Below, one piece after another: positions 25,501 to 37,205 of a stretch of 64,000 bases of DNA. The DNA comes from Monoplex corrugatus (taxonomy: Eukaryota; Mollusca; Gastropoda; Littorinimorpha; Ranellidae), in contig CM060312.1 of NCBI GenBank assembly GCA_030674185.1, positions 27,244,335 to 27,308,334 of the forward strand, given 5' to 3'. Position numbers and translations under genes: made by a program. The notes beneath the pieces are model-generated. The model was not told where the DNA came from. It made no database searches and was given only the letters and a program-made list of their open reading frames with translations. Every line of letters starts with the position of its first letter. Positions within the stretch are counted from its first letter, which is position 1.

Positions 25501-27439
25501 TAAGGAGATGCCCTGGTGCAGACCACTCCATCCAACAGGAGATTTTAAAAACATGCCTGAATATAATTTTAAACATAACTAAGGACACTAAAACATTTAT
25601 CAAAACAGACCTAAATTACCTAAAATTGCTGCCGCATCTCATTTCCCTAGAGCCAAAAAAGCACTTAATACATGCACCCAATTATCAATCCTTAGAGAAA
25701 ACATTACGACTTTATCACACACATACAGGTGAATAGACCAGCATGGCAGAAAATAATTGGAAGAAATGACAGAAAGCAAAGAAGCAAGGCAGAAACAAAG
25801 ATACTGACAAAAAAGAGGAAATTTCTAGCACAGCATTTCCAGAAGATGTGGATACCATTTATACTGAAAGAGCCCCCGGCATCCCCACAGGGAAACTGAT
25901 GACAGTTATTGTAGATTCAACTCCCATGTGGATTACTGATTTATGCAGGCTGGCTGGCTCAGCTGATTGTGCCACAGACTCAAAATCTGATATCTCAAGT
26001 TCAAATCCAGCCAGCAACATAAATCCTGGACTGTTTACTACCCATCTGAATATTCAATGCTTCAGTAAATCTGATGATGTCAGCTTATACAGGTACCCCC
26101 TGCCTCTTATCTCTCTCATTTCAAGATTTTTACCAGGGCATAAAGTTTTGCATAGGCTTTAGGTATGTGCTGGACAACTGCTGGCAGAATCGGCTGAATA
26201 TGTATGGAACTGACAGAGTGCAATTAATCCCTCTTGAACAAGTTTAAGTTTAATTAGATCTGTGATCTCTGCATCTCACCTTGTCTGAACAAGAATACCC
26301 CTACATGGGATGAAAAGTTTATGACAAAAGAAACTGTGTTATACCCCTACATGGGATGAAAAGTTTATGATAAAAGAAAGTGTGTTCAGTTCAGTATGTC
26401 GTGGACAAAGCTAACTAGTAACAGTAACAAAAACTTACTAAGATGGAAGTGAACTTCAAACTTCAAAACACTTTACTTCTGAAGGGCAGTATCATCAGAA
26501 CCCACTGGACCTGTCTTTGGCACGTCCTTACTACTACTATATACTACACTACACTACACAGATAATCATAATGTAAGCATAAAGATATACAAAGTTACAT
26601 GAATTACTTAAAAATAAACAAATAAATAAAGATGAATAGTAAAAAATCTGAATTACAAACATACAAAGGAAAGGATTCATGATGAAGGAGTGGTTGTAAT
26701 GACAATGATATATCACTTTTCAATGGCAGAAGTTATTAGCTGAAAGCCTTTTTCAAATGTGCCAATACTTATCTACATATATGCCTAAAACTAAACTACT
26801 GAAAAAGAAATATACCATAAAATCAATAATATGAGATAATACACAAGGAAATGAAAGAGTAACAGCATTTGTTGTCATTTGAGACAGAATGAGAGATGTA
26901 GGTAGGAAAATAGTAACTAATGTGTGCATGAATGAGAGAGACAGAGACAGACAGAGGGAAGGAAGGAGTGAGAAGAGGACAGAGAGAGAAAGAGAGGGAA
27001 AGAGAGAAAATAAGAGAACATGAAAACTTTCTAATTACTATTATGATATACTGTTAATATTAAATGCAAACAAAACAGGATGAAAAGAAGAGAGCTGAAT
27101 AGACAGGCTGTTTGGGATCAACTGTTTCTAAACCAGAACATACTGACAGATTCTAAACCACAGCATACCTTCAGACACATTTCTTCCAGCTCTAGCCTTT
27201 CCAGCTGTGGAACTTTGTATGCCTTAGGGGCTGTGGTGACCAGCCAGCTGTAATCCACGCCCGTCTTCATCTTCTGTTCCTCTCGTTTTCGCTGCTGAAA
27301 TAACCGGTCCAATTCTTGCACATGGAAGTCCAGCTCTGCCAACAAAGAGTCGGCCACGGCCATGTGCTCATCTCGGCTGGTCAGCCTTGACGCATCGCCA
27401 CCTCGCCGCCACACGGATCGAAGCCCGTCCATTGCTGAG
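20845..27439 (-). CDS. RD3: RD3 orthologue (retinal degeneration 3 family), three coding exons
   Basis: RD3 in vertebrates binds and inhibits membrane guanylate cyclases and helps traffic them to photoreceptor outer segments. The coding exons read on the minus strand are 27432-27169, 23933-23826 and 21117-20845. All junctions have GT/AG and are phase 0, giving 214 aa (vertebrate RD3 is about 195). Exon 1 has a coiled-coil-prone stretch (ELDFHVQELDRLFQQRKRE), then the family signature GVDYSWL and VPQLERLELEEMCLK. Exon 2 aligns with the RD3 segment that ends FRxxL..EP.V. Exon 3 is serine-rich and ends with the conserved RAFSMPNF block. The ATG at 27432 has a good context and lies 7 bases after an apparent acceptor (tttttgaacag), so a 5' non-coding exon is likely upstream. 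Intron 2 contains a TTAA MITE; intron 1 holds simple repeats and a SINE head. Confidence 0.9.
21355..21690. repeat. 93-bp minisatellite, about 3.6 copies
   Basis: ggttcaaaataatagcacag recurs at 21355, 21448, 21541 and 21632, giving periods of 93, 93 and 91 bp. It lies in RD3 intron 2, about 240 bp upstream (in transcript terms) of the last exon. Confidence 0.95.
22359..22600. repeat. G17 run, GT microsatellite and long polypurine tract
   Basis: A run of 17 G at 22359-22375 is followed by GT repeats (22400-22415 and 22447-22480) and then a GA- and GACA-rich purine tract to about 22610. It lies in RD3 intron 2. Such tracts can adopt triplex or quadruplex structures. Confidence 0.9.
22906..23225. 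mobile_element. TTAA-flanked MITE-like element in RD3 intron 2
   Basis: TTAA (22906-22909) followed by CCCTT, and AAGGG followed by TTAA (23222-23225), enclose 312 bp with no coding capacity. The termini fit the piggyBac pattern of TTAA target duplication plus CCC ends, but the inverted repeat is short: about five perfect bases, then a diverged GC-containing stretch. The interior is more GC-rich than the surrounding intron. Confidence 0.45.
23973..24098. repeat. GA/GACA/CA simple repeat
   Basis: Purine-rich compound microsatellite with GA, GACA and CA segments, in RD3 intron 1 close to exon 2. Confidence 0.9.
25940..26110 (+). mobile_element. tRNA-derived SINE head
   Basis: ggctggctcagctgattgtg (A-box-like) and caagttcaaatccagcc (B-box-like, close to GGTTCGANTCC) are spaced as in a tRNA-derived promoter at about 25945-26015. 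About 100 bp of possible body follows. It lies in RD3 intron 1 on the opposite strand. Confidence 0.55.
26296..26395. repeat. Two-copy direct repeat
   Basis: tacccctacatgggatgaaa followed by agtttatgayaaaagaaa occurs twice, about 51 bp apart. Confidence 0.9.
26935..27012. repeat. GA-rich simple repeat
   Basis: Imperfect GA/GACA purine tract, about 155 bp from the donor site of RD3 exon 1. Confidence 0.85.
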
Positions 27440-27529
27440 CTGTTCAAAAAGATTTAATATGCATAATTTGTACAATACAACTTCATAAATTAAATAAATG
27501 TAAAAGAAAATAGTATGCTATGCACATGG

Positions 27530-27620
<91 letters not shown>
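27530..27620. repeat. (TA)n microsatellite
   Basis: Nearly pure TA dinucleotides, about 90 bp, self-complementary. They lie about 90 bp upstream of the first coding exon of RD3. Confidence 0.95.
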
Positions 27621-27621
<1 letters not shown>

Positions 27622-28540
27622 GTTTCCCAAACTGAAGACATGAAATCTGCCCCTGTCAGCTAAACAAGCAGAGATGTACACATTCTATATCAAATTAAAA
27701 GCAAAAATGTTTACATCAATTTATGGGAAAAGTCACTGGCTCACACCTGACTTATCTGTACTGACTGTGACAAAAACATAGTAAGACAAAAGCTTCAACT
27801 GTCTGGACAAGAGACAATAAGCTGCCTGACTATACAATATTGATCGCGACAGACCAAGACACAATCACTACCTCATAAGATGACTGTGCTGTATTGATTG
27901 CAAAGGTCTCCACACTGGCCAAGCTGTGGTAAATTACAGTATACAGGGGGCCTTGGGTTTGCTGGTGCCAGCAATCAACCATCCATTCAGACCCACCCCC
28001 CACCCCTACCCCCAGCTCAGATAAACTATCATAAATATATGGATTGAAGTTCTTGTTTAACAAGATTATCTGGCAGCTCCACAGGTAGAATTAATAGTAC
28101 ACTTATTTATACAAAACTGATTTTAAGCTTCATTTTACTTAGCAGAAAGCATACCACATTTCATTTCTTACAATGATTTTATTACAGTATTATTTGTGCA
28201 CAGATTCATTTATTCCTTATCATATGATTATAAACTGTTTCTGACATTGACAGAGTACTTACCTATGGCCGCTTACTCTCAATATCATCGGTCATTAAAA
28301 AATAAGCTATTCAAACACAGTACTGATTTTGCAGCTGGCAATGAATGAATATATTTTGTTTTGTTAATACAACATATATCACATGGCAATACAACATGTA
28401 TGATCATGATTATACAGAATGTTCACAACTCCTGATATGAGTATGAATTACAATCTAGGACTAAGAACAAGAAGAAACAATAGAAAAAAATAGTGCACCG
28501 GAAAAAATGTTAACTATCATTCAATATCAGAAAGTTTCAA
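27621..28540. other. No gene recognised
   Basis: AT-rich sequence upstream of the RD3 coding start. A 5' non-coding RD3 exon could lie here or farther right, but no donor site stands out. Confidence 0.35.
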
Positions 28541-28545
28541 CAAAT

Positions 28546-28692
28546 TTCCACACACACACACACAATCTCTTACACACACACACACACTGTTACACACACA
28601 CAATTCATACAATCAGTTACAAACACACACATACACACACACAATCTCTTACACACACACACAATTCACACAATCATTTACACACACACAAT
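28546..28692. repeat. Interrupted (CA)n array
   Basis: Six or more CA runs separated by recurring short words (atctctta, attcata), giving a loose higher-order repeat. Confidence 0.9.
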
Positions 28693-29079
28693 TCATACTA
28701 TCAGAAGAAACAAAATTAAATACAGAATCAAACGAATTAAGTTATGGCAAATTTGAAGTAAAATAACAAAGACCAACATATCTAACATGAACAACTTGAT
28801 TTGACAGAACAATACGAAACATTTGTTACATGCAGTTCAAAAAGACAACCAAAAACAGAACATGCATGCCAATACCACTTACGACACTCTTACGATTTGG
28901 CCACATTTTTTACAACACTGCCCCATCCACGGCAATAATTTTGAGCTGCAGACCAAAGATGTGCAAACCACTTCCGTTCATAGATAATGTTACACTAACA
29001 TCATTCATAAAACATCAAGTGCATATGAATTAACTACTGCCATATTGCTGCCATTGTACAAGTTCAAAAGTGTCCTACT

Positions 29080-29335
29080 CATCATCATCATCATGTGCCC
29101 TGCCACATGGCGTTGGTGATCATGGCCTGCTATATGAATCTGTCCTTTGTCGCTGCAAGTACTTATACCACCCTGTCTGTCTTCATCCTCTGTGCAAGTC
29201 TGTCTAATATTTTCTCCCTGGGTCTGCCTGGTGCTCTTTCTCCCTCCAGCCTTCCTGTGGTGACAAGTTGCTCTAATTTCTCTAGCGTCCAACTAGCATC
29301 CCCTTCTTACACATTTTTTTCTCCACGTCCAATCA
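29080..29335 (-). mobile_element. RTE-type LINE 3' end fragment
   Basis: The minus strand carries a degenerate reverse transcriptase C-terminus: KLEQLVTTGRLEG, GRPREKILDRLAQRM, then, after one stop, VLAATKDRF and, after a second stop, QAMITNAMWQGT and a final stop. The tail is an ATG trinucleotide repeat (catcatcat on the plus strand at 29080-29093), as in RTE/BovB-like elements. Two internal stops show the copy is inactive. Confidence 0.75.
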
Positions 29336-29339
29336 ACTG

Positions 29340-30160
29340 ACTAGTGGTCTGGTATTAACCCTTCCGATATGAGCATGATTACCCATGTCCTACATTCAAT
29401 ACACATTCAAAAAGCATAGTACTACATTAAAAGCACTGATGATAGCAGAAGTTTTGTCCATCGTTAAATTCTGTATAAAAAATTATAGGCACAAACTGCT
29501 TTAGTTTTAAAAGAAAAAATAAAGGAAAATGCTCATACGAATAGAACTGAGATCAATTAACACCACATACTGTGTTAAAAGACAAGAGAAAAATGGGGCT
29601 TTCTATGACAGACATGGCTCCACAAGGGGAAGCATCCATCTTTGACACACGGAAAAATCATTACCCGGACCAAAAAAATATACAATAAAATTATTTTAAA
29701 AATTAATAAAAACAAACAAACAAACAACACATACACACACACACACCCCATACACACTGGAACAAAGAAATAAACAAAAAAATATACTTCAATATGGCAT
29801 GTACGTTAATCGTTATTTCTTGATCCTTAAAAAAATAAAAAGGACAACAACAAAAATGGAAAAAGGGGTTGGTGGTAGAGAAAATTTGAAATCACACACA
29901 GACTCTCTGAAGGCTTTATTCTGCTAGGGCATGCTTTCACAAGACTGTATTTCTATTTTACATGCCCCATGAAAAGCACACACGCACATGCACACGCGCA
30001 CACACACACACACACACACACGTTTATTTATCAAAATTCATATGCTGAATGAATATGTGAAATGCCAATCTGAATGAATACATGAAATGCCAATCAAATG
30101 AGATGTATGAATCAAAATATAACTGAGAGAGATGCCCAAACCAGCTCCAATGCAGAGATC
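29340..30160. other. No gene recognised
   Basis: AT-rich sequence with a short CA repeat at 29998-30021. A TTAACCC word at about 29357 resembles a MITE end but has no partner nearby. Confidence 0.35.
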
Positions 30161-30164
30161 AATG

Positions 30165-30330
30165 CGCTATAGGCTAGAACTACACAGTTGACTCTCATCC
30201 ACTTCATGGATGCATCACTGAGGGTGTTACTCAAACATTCTGACCAAAACTGCACATATCTGTATTTCTCAGGCCTGGTTGACGTAAGTGTATATAATAT
30301 GAAGAGAAGCAGTAGAGTTCAACCCTGTCA
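30165..30330 (+). mobile_element. SINE family A copy 2 (partial)
   Basis: The body is homologous, in reverse orientation, to the SINE at 11358-11735. Shared words include tgagggtgtta, ctgtatttctcaggcctggt and accctgtcac. The tRNA head is not clearly retained. Confidence 0.6.
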
Positions 30331-30529
30331 CGTAGAAATGGACAGAAATGCAGAAGTGAATATATAAACAAGCTGCATAACACAATCTCTGGTTTAAAAA
30401 CAAATGTCTGATTGATATTAGAAAACATTCCCCTCCCACATACAGTGTACTGACGCAAAAACATATATCAAAAGGAAAAAAGAAATGAAACAGAACTCAT
30501 CAGACAAGATAGGGCAGATGGTGAAGTGA

Positions 30530-30531
<2 letters not shown>

Positions 30532-30602
<71 letters not shown>
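30532..30602. repeat. (TG)n microsatellite
   Basis: Pure TG repeat of about 70 bp. Confidence 0.97.
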
Positions 30603-30604
<2 letters not shown>

Positions 30605-30699
30605 GAAAAGGAAAAAATAGAAAAAAGCATCACTTAGCATACAGAAAAATACAACAAACAAACAAGGTAAGTGTTGTCCCACAACCCAGAGGCATAAGG

Positions 30700-30905
30700 C
30701 AGTAAGATGACAGGCAACTGTTCTTGGGCCAGCATCATAAGGATAGTGTCTGATTCTTCTTACTCTGTGTTTTATTTTTCCTAACCCTGAAGAAGGTCAG
30801 AACTGAATCACAGCTGGGTGGACTGTAGGTTGTTTGCACAAGTTTTCACCCAAATCAGGGTCAAACTCAGACTGGAAGGCAGCTTATCTCTACACTAACC
30901 ATGCT
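30700..30905 (-). mobile_element. tRNA-derived SINE
   Basis: On the minus strand from about 30903: tggttagtgtagagataagc (A-box-like), then about 12 bases later gagtttgaccctg (B-box-like), then a non-tRNA body to about 30700. The spacing fits a tRNA-derived SINE head. Confidence 0.5.
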
Positions 30906-30919
30906 TCTGATGTACGAGT

Positions 30920-31056
30920 ATACACACACATGTGTGTGTGTGTTACTGTTAGTGTGCATGTGTGTGTGTGCCACATTGAGTGAGTGTGTACACACGTGTG
31001 AGTGTGCACACATGCGCGCGCGCGCGCGCTGCGTGTGCATGTGCACGTGCATTGCA
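30920..31056. repeat. Alternating purine-pyrimidine tract with (CG)n core
   Basis: TG/CA runs surround a run of CG dinucleotides at about 31013-31030 and continue with tgcatgtgcacgtgcat. The sequence is a strong candidate for Z-DNA. It ends about 660 bp upstream of the BRK1 start codon. Confidence 0.85.
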
Positions 31057-31715
31057 TACATTTTCACACAAGTGATAAATTGTCTGTCATATCCGAATAT
31101 TACAGCTAAATGTTTAAAGAGGGGTTTATTTTTTTCTTAAACAGAAAGGCCTAAGGGACAACTTCTAAGAGTTTTTTCTTTTTTTATACGTTAGACTAAG
31201 TTAGTGGAAGGGAATGAGAGAGCTCTAAAAATCTTACTTACTACAGAGTTTCCGAAATGAAATCAATGCTTGCTGTTATATTGCTGTTAACAGTTACACT
31301 TCACTTTTTCCCCCACAGAATCAGCGCGATCATAAACGTATACCCACAGCACTCCACAGATTGACAGAACGGTGAGAACCTAGTTCATTAGTTTCAGTTT
31401 CAACTTCCATTCACTGTCGTATAATGCTCAGTTCATTAGACACTGATAAAGAACAATCACCCGTGAAAAGAGCAGAAACGAGTGAAGTTTGCAAAAATTC
31501 TTCTTGTGCGTAATCTTCGTCGTTCTTGTTTGTACAAAGAAACAAACACTGCTACAATGAAAAGATATTATACAACATGGATCAGTTCAGTTGACAGATT
31601 GCTGCCATTTTGTCAAACAATTTGTTGGAAACTAGACGTTGATTGGTCATTTATCTCACAGTGACCAACCATCGCGTGTTTAACATTTCCATGGAAAAGG
31701 AAGCAGTCGTGAAAG
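31057..31715 (+). promoter_or_regulatory. Probable BRK1 promoter and 5'UTR
   Basis: Sequence immediately upstream of the BRK1 ATG. I see no clear TATA box at a usable distance and no obvious upstream exon. The 5'UTR probably lies in the last hundred bases, around 31620-31715. It is placed by position only. Confidence 0.35.
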
Positions 31716-34700
31716 ATGGCCACTCAACAACAGCAGCCTCCCCACCAAAGGCCAATTCAGCAAGACTGGGCTAACAGAGAATATGTTGAAGTGATTACAT
31801 GTAGCATAAAGAAAATTTCGGACTTTCTGAATTCCTTTGGTAAGGATCCCCAGTGTTTATATTCTTGCTTGAAGTTTACCGCAAAAAATGAAATGTTTTC
31901 ATTTGGTGTAAGCTTATTCATCATTTCACGTCTAGATCAGATCTACACTCAATGATTATGATACTGATAGGTCTATATCACTCCTAATAATCATAGTGAC
32001 AAATCTAATCATGACTAAAAAGTTTGCACACTAGTGATACAGTAGTAGTTGATCTTTGTGTTTCACCGGTGCTTCAACTGGGGACATGTGTTATTTCATG
32101 CATGACTTTTTGTTCATGTCAGCAGTAAGTAAAACTAAGTTGCAGATACATTTTTTAAATGACTGCAAAAATGTCTGTCAGATTTGCTTGCAGGTGGAAC
32201 TATCACACCCATTTCCACAGGTGCACAGGTGACAGGGGCTTTTTGTATTTTTACCTGCCTTTTCACCCTTACCATTTGATAGTATAATACACAAAATAAC
32301 ACAAAAACAGATTGTGTATTGCTGGCAATTTTTTGTGAGGTTCATGTTGCTAATTTGTGTAAACGCCTTGTGTGCAGACACATCATGTCGTTCTCGTCTG
32401 GCACAACTGAATGAGAAGTTGACACAGCTGGAGAGAAGAGTGGAATACATTGAAGCCAGGGTATGTTGTTTTGTTTTGTACAGTTACTGATTTAGCAATA
32501 AGTTCAAACCTGTGTTTCAGTAGAAGTGTATTAATTACATATTGTCATAATTCAAATAACACTGGTAACAAAGTAGGCCTATAGATTTTTTTCTTTTATG
32601 ACAAATACAGCATTTAGAGAAAAAGTATATCTATTATACAAGAAAGAACATTAAAGACTGCCTGACTCAGTGATTATCTGGACAGGTAAGCCTGCCTATT
32701 GGGTAGACAGAGTAGATAAAAGAAGCCTACTTGACTGGGCAGATTATTTTTAGACCACAATTGAGTGTTTTATTTAATGATGATGACTTTCTGATCACAA
32801 GCATGTGCTTGTTTTTTTTTTAAATGGTCATCGACTCAGCAGATTATTTTACATAAAAAGAACAGGTGTATCAGTGTATGGAGAAAGTGTTGTACCAAAC
32901 TAATAAAATGTAGATTTTTTTTGGCATGCACTTTGGCATATCTCACCAGTACATACATGGTACATACACAAACTTGCATAAACAATATACACTGTGTGTG
33001 TGTATGTGTGTCTATATACTATGTATATATATATATATACATACACATACGTTATAAAACGTGATTACAACTATGACCATAAGAAATTATGTAAATGATC
33101 ATTTATTAAGTAGAGTATTTCGATTTACTGACACTGCGATAGCACAAAAATTCAGTATGAGTAACAAAGGGACCATGATTTCAAAAAATATACTCCTCCC
33201 ATTCCTCCTCTCTAAACAACAAAAACAACAGCCAAAAAAGTTGACGATGCCTGAAACTTTTGATGCTACATGTTCTACTAATATTACTAAATGAGTGATT
33301 CATGTCTGATTTAATGAAGTCTGTTTTTTTCATTCAGCTAACATGACAGATCTATCTAATCCTTTCCATATTGGAGTAAATCTAACTAGTATGTCACTAA
33401 CAACTTTATAATAAAACCAGTTTTAGTTTCTCAAGATAACATCTCTGTGCTTGGAATGAATATGCATTTATGCCACAGATGGGATGAAAAGATCTAAAAT
33501 GATCTTGGTGTAAGCCTTGTAACCGGCACCTTGTAACTGGCACATAAGCCATACATGTTAGCAATGTCTTGGGTAAAAGTCCATGGTCCACCCAAGGACT
33601 GAACCTACAAGTACAACCTGTGTGTCATGAGCATAGCACTATCACTCTTGAACTGGTAGGCCACTGGTTATGTGGTAAACTGATCATTTAAGCATGTTTC
33701 AGATAATATGTACGTGGACGCTTACACATACAAACGCACACTAAAAGAAGATTGTATGTAAAAATGTATACGTAAAATTAGTCAAGCAATATCAACATGA
33801 TTACACGTGCGTGGACAAAGAAATGTATAGATCTATACACTCAAACAAACCACGCATGCCCATGCACATACACCCACAGGTAAAAATGAATACACATAAA
33901 AGAATCATGTATATATGAAGAAAAGTGCATGTGTTTTACCTGTGGGTGTAAGTCAAGTGTGTTGGCGTATGTGTTATTCAAGCATATAGGTATTCCTTTG
34001 TCTGTGCATGTATAGTCATGTTCATTTTGCCTGGATGAATTTGTGTACATATTTGCTTTTTACCTGTTCTAGTTCCTACTTTACAAGTCAGGCCCAACTG
34101 TGTCAAACTAAAGAGTTGTTGTTTTTTTCTCTTAGTACTGTGGTTTACCTTCATCCTGTTGGTTGTTGGATTAGGATGTTGTTTGTTTCCCAGGGTCCTG
34201 CTGAATTTGTTGCATTAGGCACAATCCATTGACATTGGCCTTATCTCACAATGGTATTTTTTCATTTCCTTGATTGTATGCTTTCTTTTATTTGTGTTTT
34301 ATTATATGTGGGAATGTGTATTATATATGCATATATATTTTTGTATAGGTACATGTATATTTTTGATGGTAATATATCTTGCATTCAAGAAACTACATGT
34401 GCATATACATCATATTTTGTTGATTACCTGTATTTTGAACTTGTACCCTCTTCAAGATGAAGCAAAATCATAATATGGCATGACCACTTTTACATTGCAC
34501 AATTCATCTCATTTCCCCAGAAACATTGATTTGCCTCCCCACTTCACAGTTACCTCTTCTCACTAATACTTTGTGATATCAACGAAACAACAGGAAAGTT
34601 TAGTAGATTTTCCTCTAGATTTTGTGTTTGTTATTTGTTGTCTTACGTTTGTCGCGGTTTATGTTTGTCAAAGGCCAGTTGGTTGAAAATTTACCCCTGT

Positions 34701-35379
34701 CTTGTCTTGTCTTGTTATATATTAGATACAGTACATTCTGATTCTGTTTTCATGTTTGTCTGGTTTTTCACATCAATGACAATGATATCTTATCTTCAGT
34801 TTCAGTTCAATCAGGTTACAGAAAGGTACATAAAGGTCCACCCTTCATCATGTGGGCTGTTTCACCATCATTACTAACACTTTATAGCAGAATGTTTTGT
34901 TTTGGGGGGCAGTTTCCAATTTATTTTTGACAATCTTTTTAGCAGTGAAGCAACTAACTTATTAGTTTATGGTACACCCAGATATTGCAGAGTCGTTGAC
35001 ATCTTGAAAAGTACCTTTATCTTTTATTTATTGTTACAGAGCAGTCCTAGTCCTTTAATTTTATGCTGTCAGTGTTACACTGTCTCAAAGGTAGCCACTA
35101 TTCTTGAGTTTTATTCCTTCATATGCAGACATTTCATTTGTACAGGAGTTTGTATGGTGTAGTCAGTAATTAGTGATACAGCTGTTATGATTTTGTTGTT
35201 GTTATTGTTACTGTTGTTGTTGTTGTTATTCATAACCATGTTTTCATTTGAATTTTCATCAACGTTATTTTCTATATTTGTACAGATAACAGAAAGTGTT
35301 ATTTGCTGTACTTGTACAGATAACAAAAGGTATTGTTTTTATATTTGTACAGATAACAAAAGGTGAAACGCTGCCTTGA
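31716..35379 (+). CDS. BRK1: BRK1/BRICK1 orthologue, WAVE complex subunit, three exons
   Basis: BRK1 (HSPC300) is the roughly 75-residue alpha-helical subunit of the WAVE/SCAR regulatory complex, which relays Rac signals to Arp2/3-driven actin assembly in the cytoplasm. The coding exons are 31716-31839, 32378-32460 and 35353-35379 (77 aa). Exon 1 contains the near-invariant [13 protein letters not shown] and FLNSF blocks. Exon 2 reads [19 protein letters not shown] and RRVEYIEAR. Exon 3 adds ITKGETLP and a stop, matching the TKGETL end of the human protein. All junctions have GT/AG sites, and the codon split at the first junction restores the conserved F-D. The N-terminus has a glutamine/proline-rich stretch not seen in the human protein. 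The last intron is 2.9 kb and ends in tandem acceptor copies. Confidence 0.95.
33480..33665 (-). mobile_element. Possible tRNA-derived SINE
   Basis: On the minus strand, gtggcctaccagttcaagag and, about 30 bases on, gtaggttcagtcc resemble A and B boxes. It lies in BRK1 intron 2. The A box is weak. Confidence 0.4.
33869..33950. repeat. Perfect 17-bp inverted repeat
   Basis: TACACCCACAGGTAAAA at 33869-33885 is matched by its exact reverse complement at 33934-33950, with a 48-base loop. It lies in BRK1 intron 2 and could form a hairpin in the transcript. Confidence 0.9.
35281..35379 (+). promoter_or_regulatory. Triplicated 3' splice acceptor of the last BRK1 exon
   Basis: Three tandem copies of a tacag|ATAACA acceptor and exon start, with possible exon starts at 35286, 35320 and 35353. 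The last gives the conserved C-terminus. The middle one stays in frame and would add 11 residues before it. The first is out of frame and would replace the C-terminus. Confidence 0.8.
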
Positions 35380-36027
35380 GATGAGAGAGAGAGAGCATGA
35401 CCTGGATGATTTTGCTGTCACCAAGCAGTGACATCAATGTTTTCAAGAACAACAGCATTGGCTTTTATGTTTAGAATATGTCATAGTTGAAAATTTATAA
35501 ACTGCATGCTTAAGGAAACAGACATGTATGCATGTATTATGTTTCATATGAAGTATTGGGATAGGGTAAAGAAGAGAGAACAGGTAGGCTAGTGTTTAGA
35601 TCTGAGGGTATGATGTTCATGAAGATGTAATGAGGAGAGGGGGAGAATGTGATGAGAGCAAAGGGATAAAAAGTATACTACATGTATGTCAGAATTGTAG
35701 TGATGGAAATTGGAATGGAAAGTAATATGTCCAAAGAAACAAATCATGAGCACTTTGTACTTTACAACATGTAAACAATGGGAAATCATTCTTACACACA
35801 CACGCATTTTGTACTTTACAAAATGTAAACAGTGAGAAATCATTCATACATACGTATGCGCATACACACTCACACACACACACACACTTACACACACACT
35901 TACACACACACACACACAACACACACACACAGAATGGTCGATGCAAGACATGCTAGGTCAAACAATAAGATCGACTGATCCGATCTGTATTATGACTGCT
36001 GAACACACATGCACACTCACACACGCT

Positions 36028-36070
<43 letters not shown>

Positions 36071-36895
36071 CACACACACACACCACACACACACACACAC
36101 CCCACACCACCCACACACACACACACACACATACACACACACACACACACACTTACATGTGCACATGCCCCTAAATATGCATGCATGCATGCTTATTTAC
36201 TCATGCCCATATGCGCAGGATATGAGTTTGGGGGAAGGGTGTAGATTGAGGAAAGACTTATGGAGAAATAGGCTTGTATGAAGAAAAGTATTGCAGCATT
36301 TGCAATGGACAGATGTGTGTGTGTACAGCTTTGATATGAGTGCATGTGATGTCTGTTAAAACTTGTTTGATGAATTTGAATAATGAGTGAATTGTGAAGA
36401 AAGGGAAGAAAGGATTGAGAGAATGGAAGGCTTAGGATGGAAGTTTGTTTAGGTAGAAGTTCATGTACATATTTCTCAAAGTCAGCACATGTAAGTTTTG
36501 CACACATTTTAAATTAAAACCAAGCACTGTTTTAATGGTGGTATGTACAAACAGACCTGTCTTTTGTTCAAAATTGTTTTGATCTGACAAATTTATGTCA
36601 TAGTATGAAATTGTCCTTTTGAATATATATGTAGGACTGTCTTGTCCTTTTGAAAATATACGCGGGAATGTTTAAACATGCTTAGAGGACAGAAGTTGAC
36701 ATTTCATTCTTTATATTTTTTTTTCCTTGAAAAAATATGACATCAATCTAGACTGTCAGGAAGCTCTCACTCTGTTACCAGAATTTGACCAGATGTGTGT
36801 TCTTTAGAGGAATGTTTAAATTCCAGGTGACATGCATGGCCCATTTTAAATTCATTTCTTCAGGGATTTCTTCACTACTGACTGTTAGTGGTGGA
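35380..36895. other. BRK1 3'UTR and CA-rich sequence; no further gene
   Basis: No coding motif is seen. CA microsatellites occupy 35860-35932 and 36030-36153. The start is the BRK1 3'UTR by position; its end was not identified. Confidence 0.4.
36030..36153. repeat. (CA)n microsatellite
   Basis: About 120 bp of CA repeat with a few CC interruptions. Confidence 0.95.
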
Positions 36896-36896
36896 A

Positions 36897-37205
36897 TAAC
36901 CATTTGTCAATGGGAATAAGGGTAGCTTAGTGGATAAAACACCCACTTTAATCACTGCTGGACAGGAACTTCTCTTTCCTTTCCATTAGACCTTGAGTGA
37001 TGATCTGGGTGCTGGTTATTCAGATGAGACATTAAAACTGAATTTCCACATTTAGCATGCAGTTAGCACACATAAAAGGACCCACAGTGGCAAGGAGGCT
37101 GTCCATAGCACAATTTTGTGTAAAAAAAAAATCCGCTATGATAGGGAAACAAAAAGTATGCATGCACAACCCACCAAGTATGCAGACAGTGCAGCAACAT
37201 AATAC
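36897..37205 (+). mobile_element. tRNA-derived SINE, RUDI/Meta-like
   Basis: The head is gggtagcttagtggataaaa (A-box-like). The body contains gatgagacattaaaactga, gcatgcagttagcacaca, taaaaggacccac and aaatccgctatgatagg, in an order I associate with widespread molluscan and metazoan SINEs. It continues to about 37205. Confidence 0.65.

Noticed and set aside
25416..25736. 106-codon open frame with asparagine/lysine-rich sequence
   Set aside because: Composition follows AT-rich DNA; no motif.
25945..26015. Possible functional tRNA gene
   Set aside because: A- and B-box-like words are present, but there is no matching acceptor stem or anticodon arm; a SINE head is more likely. The same was judged for the heads at 11735, 18593, 30903 and 36904.
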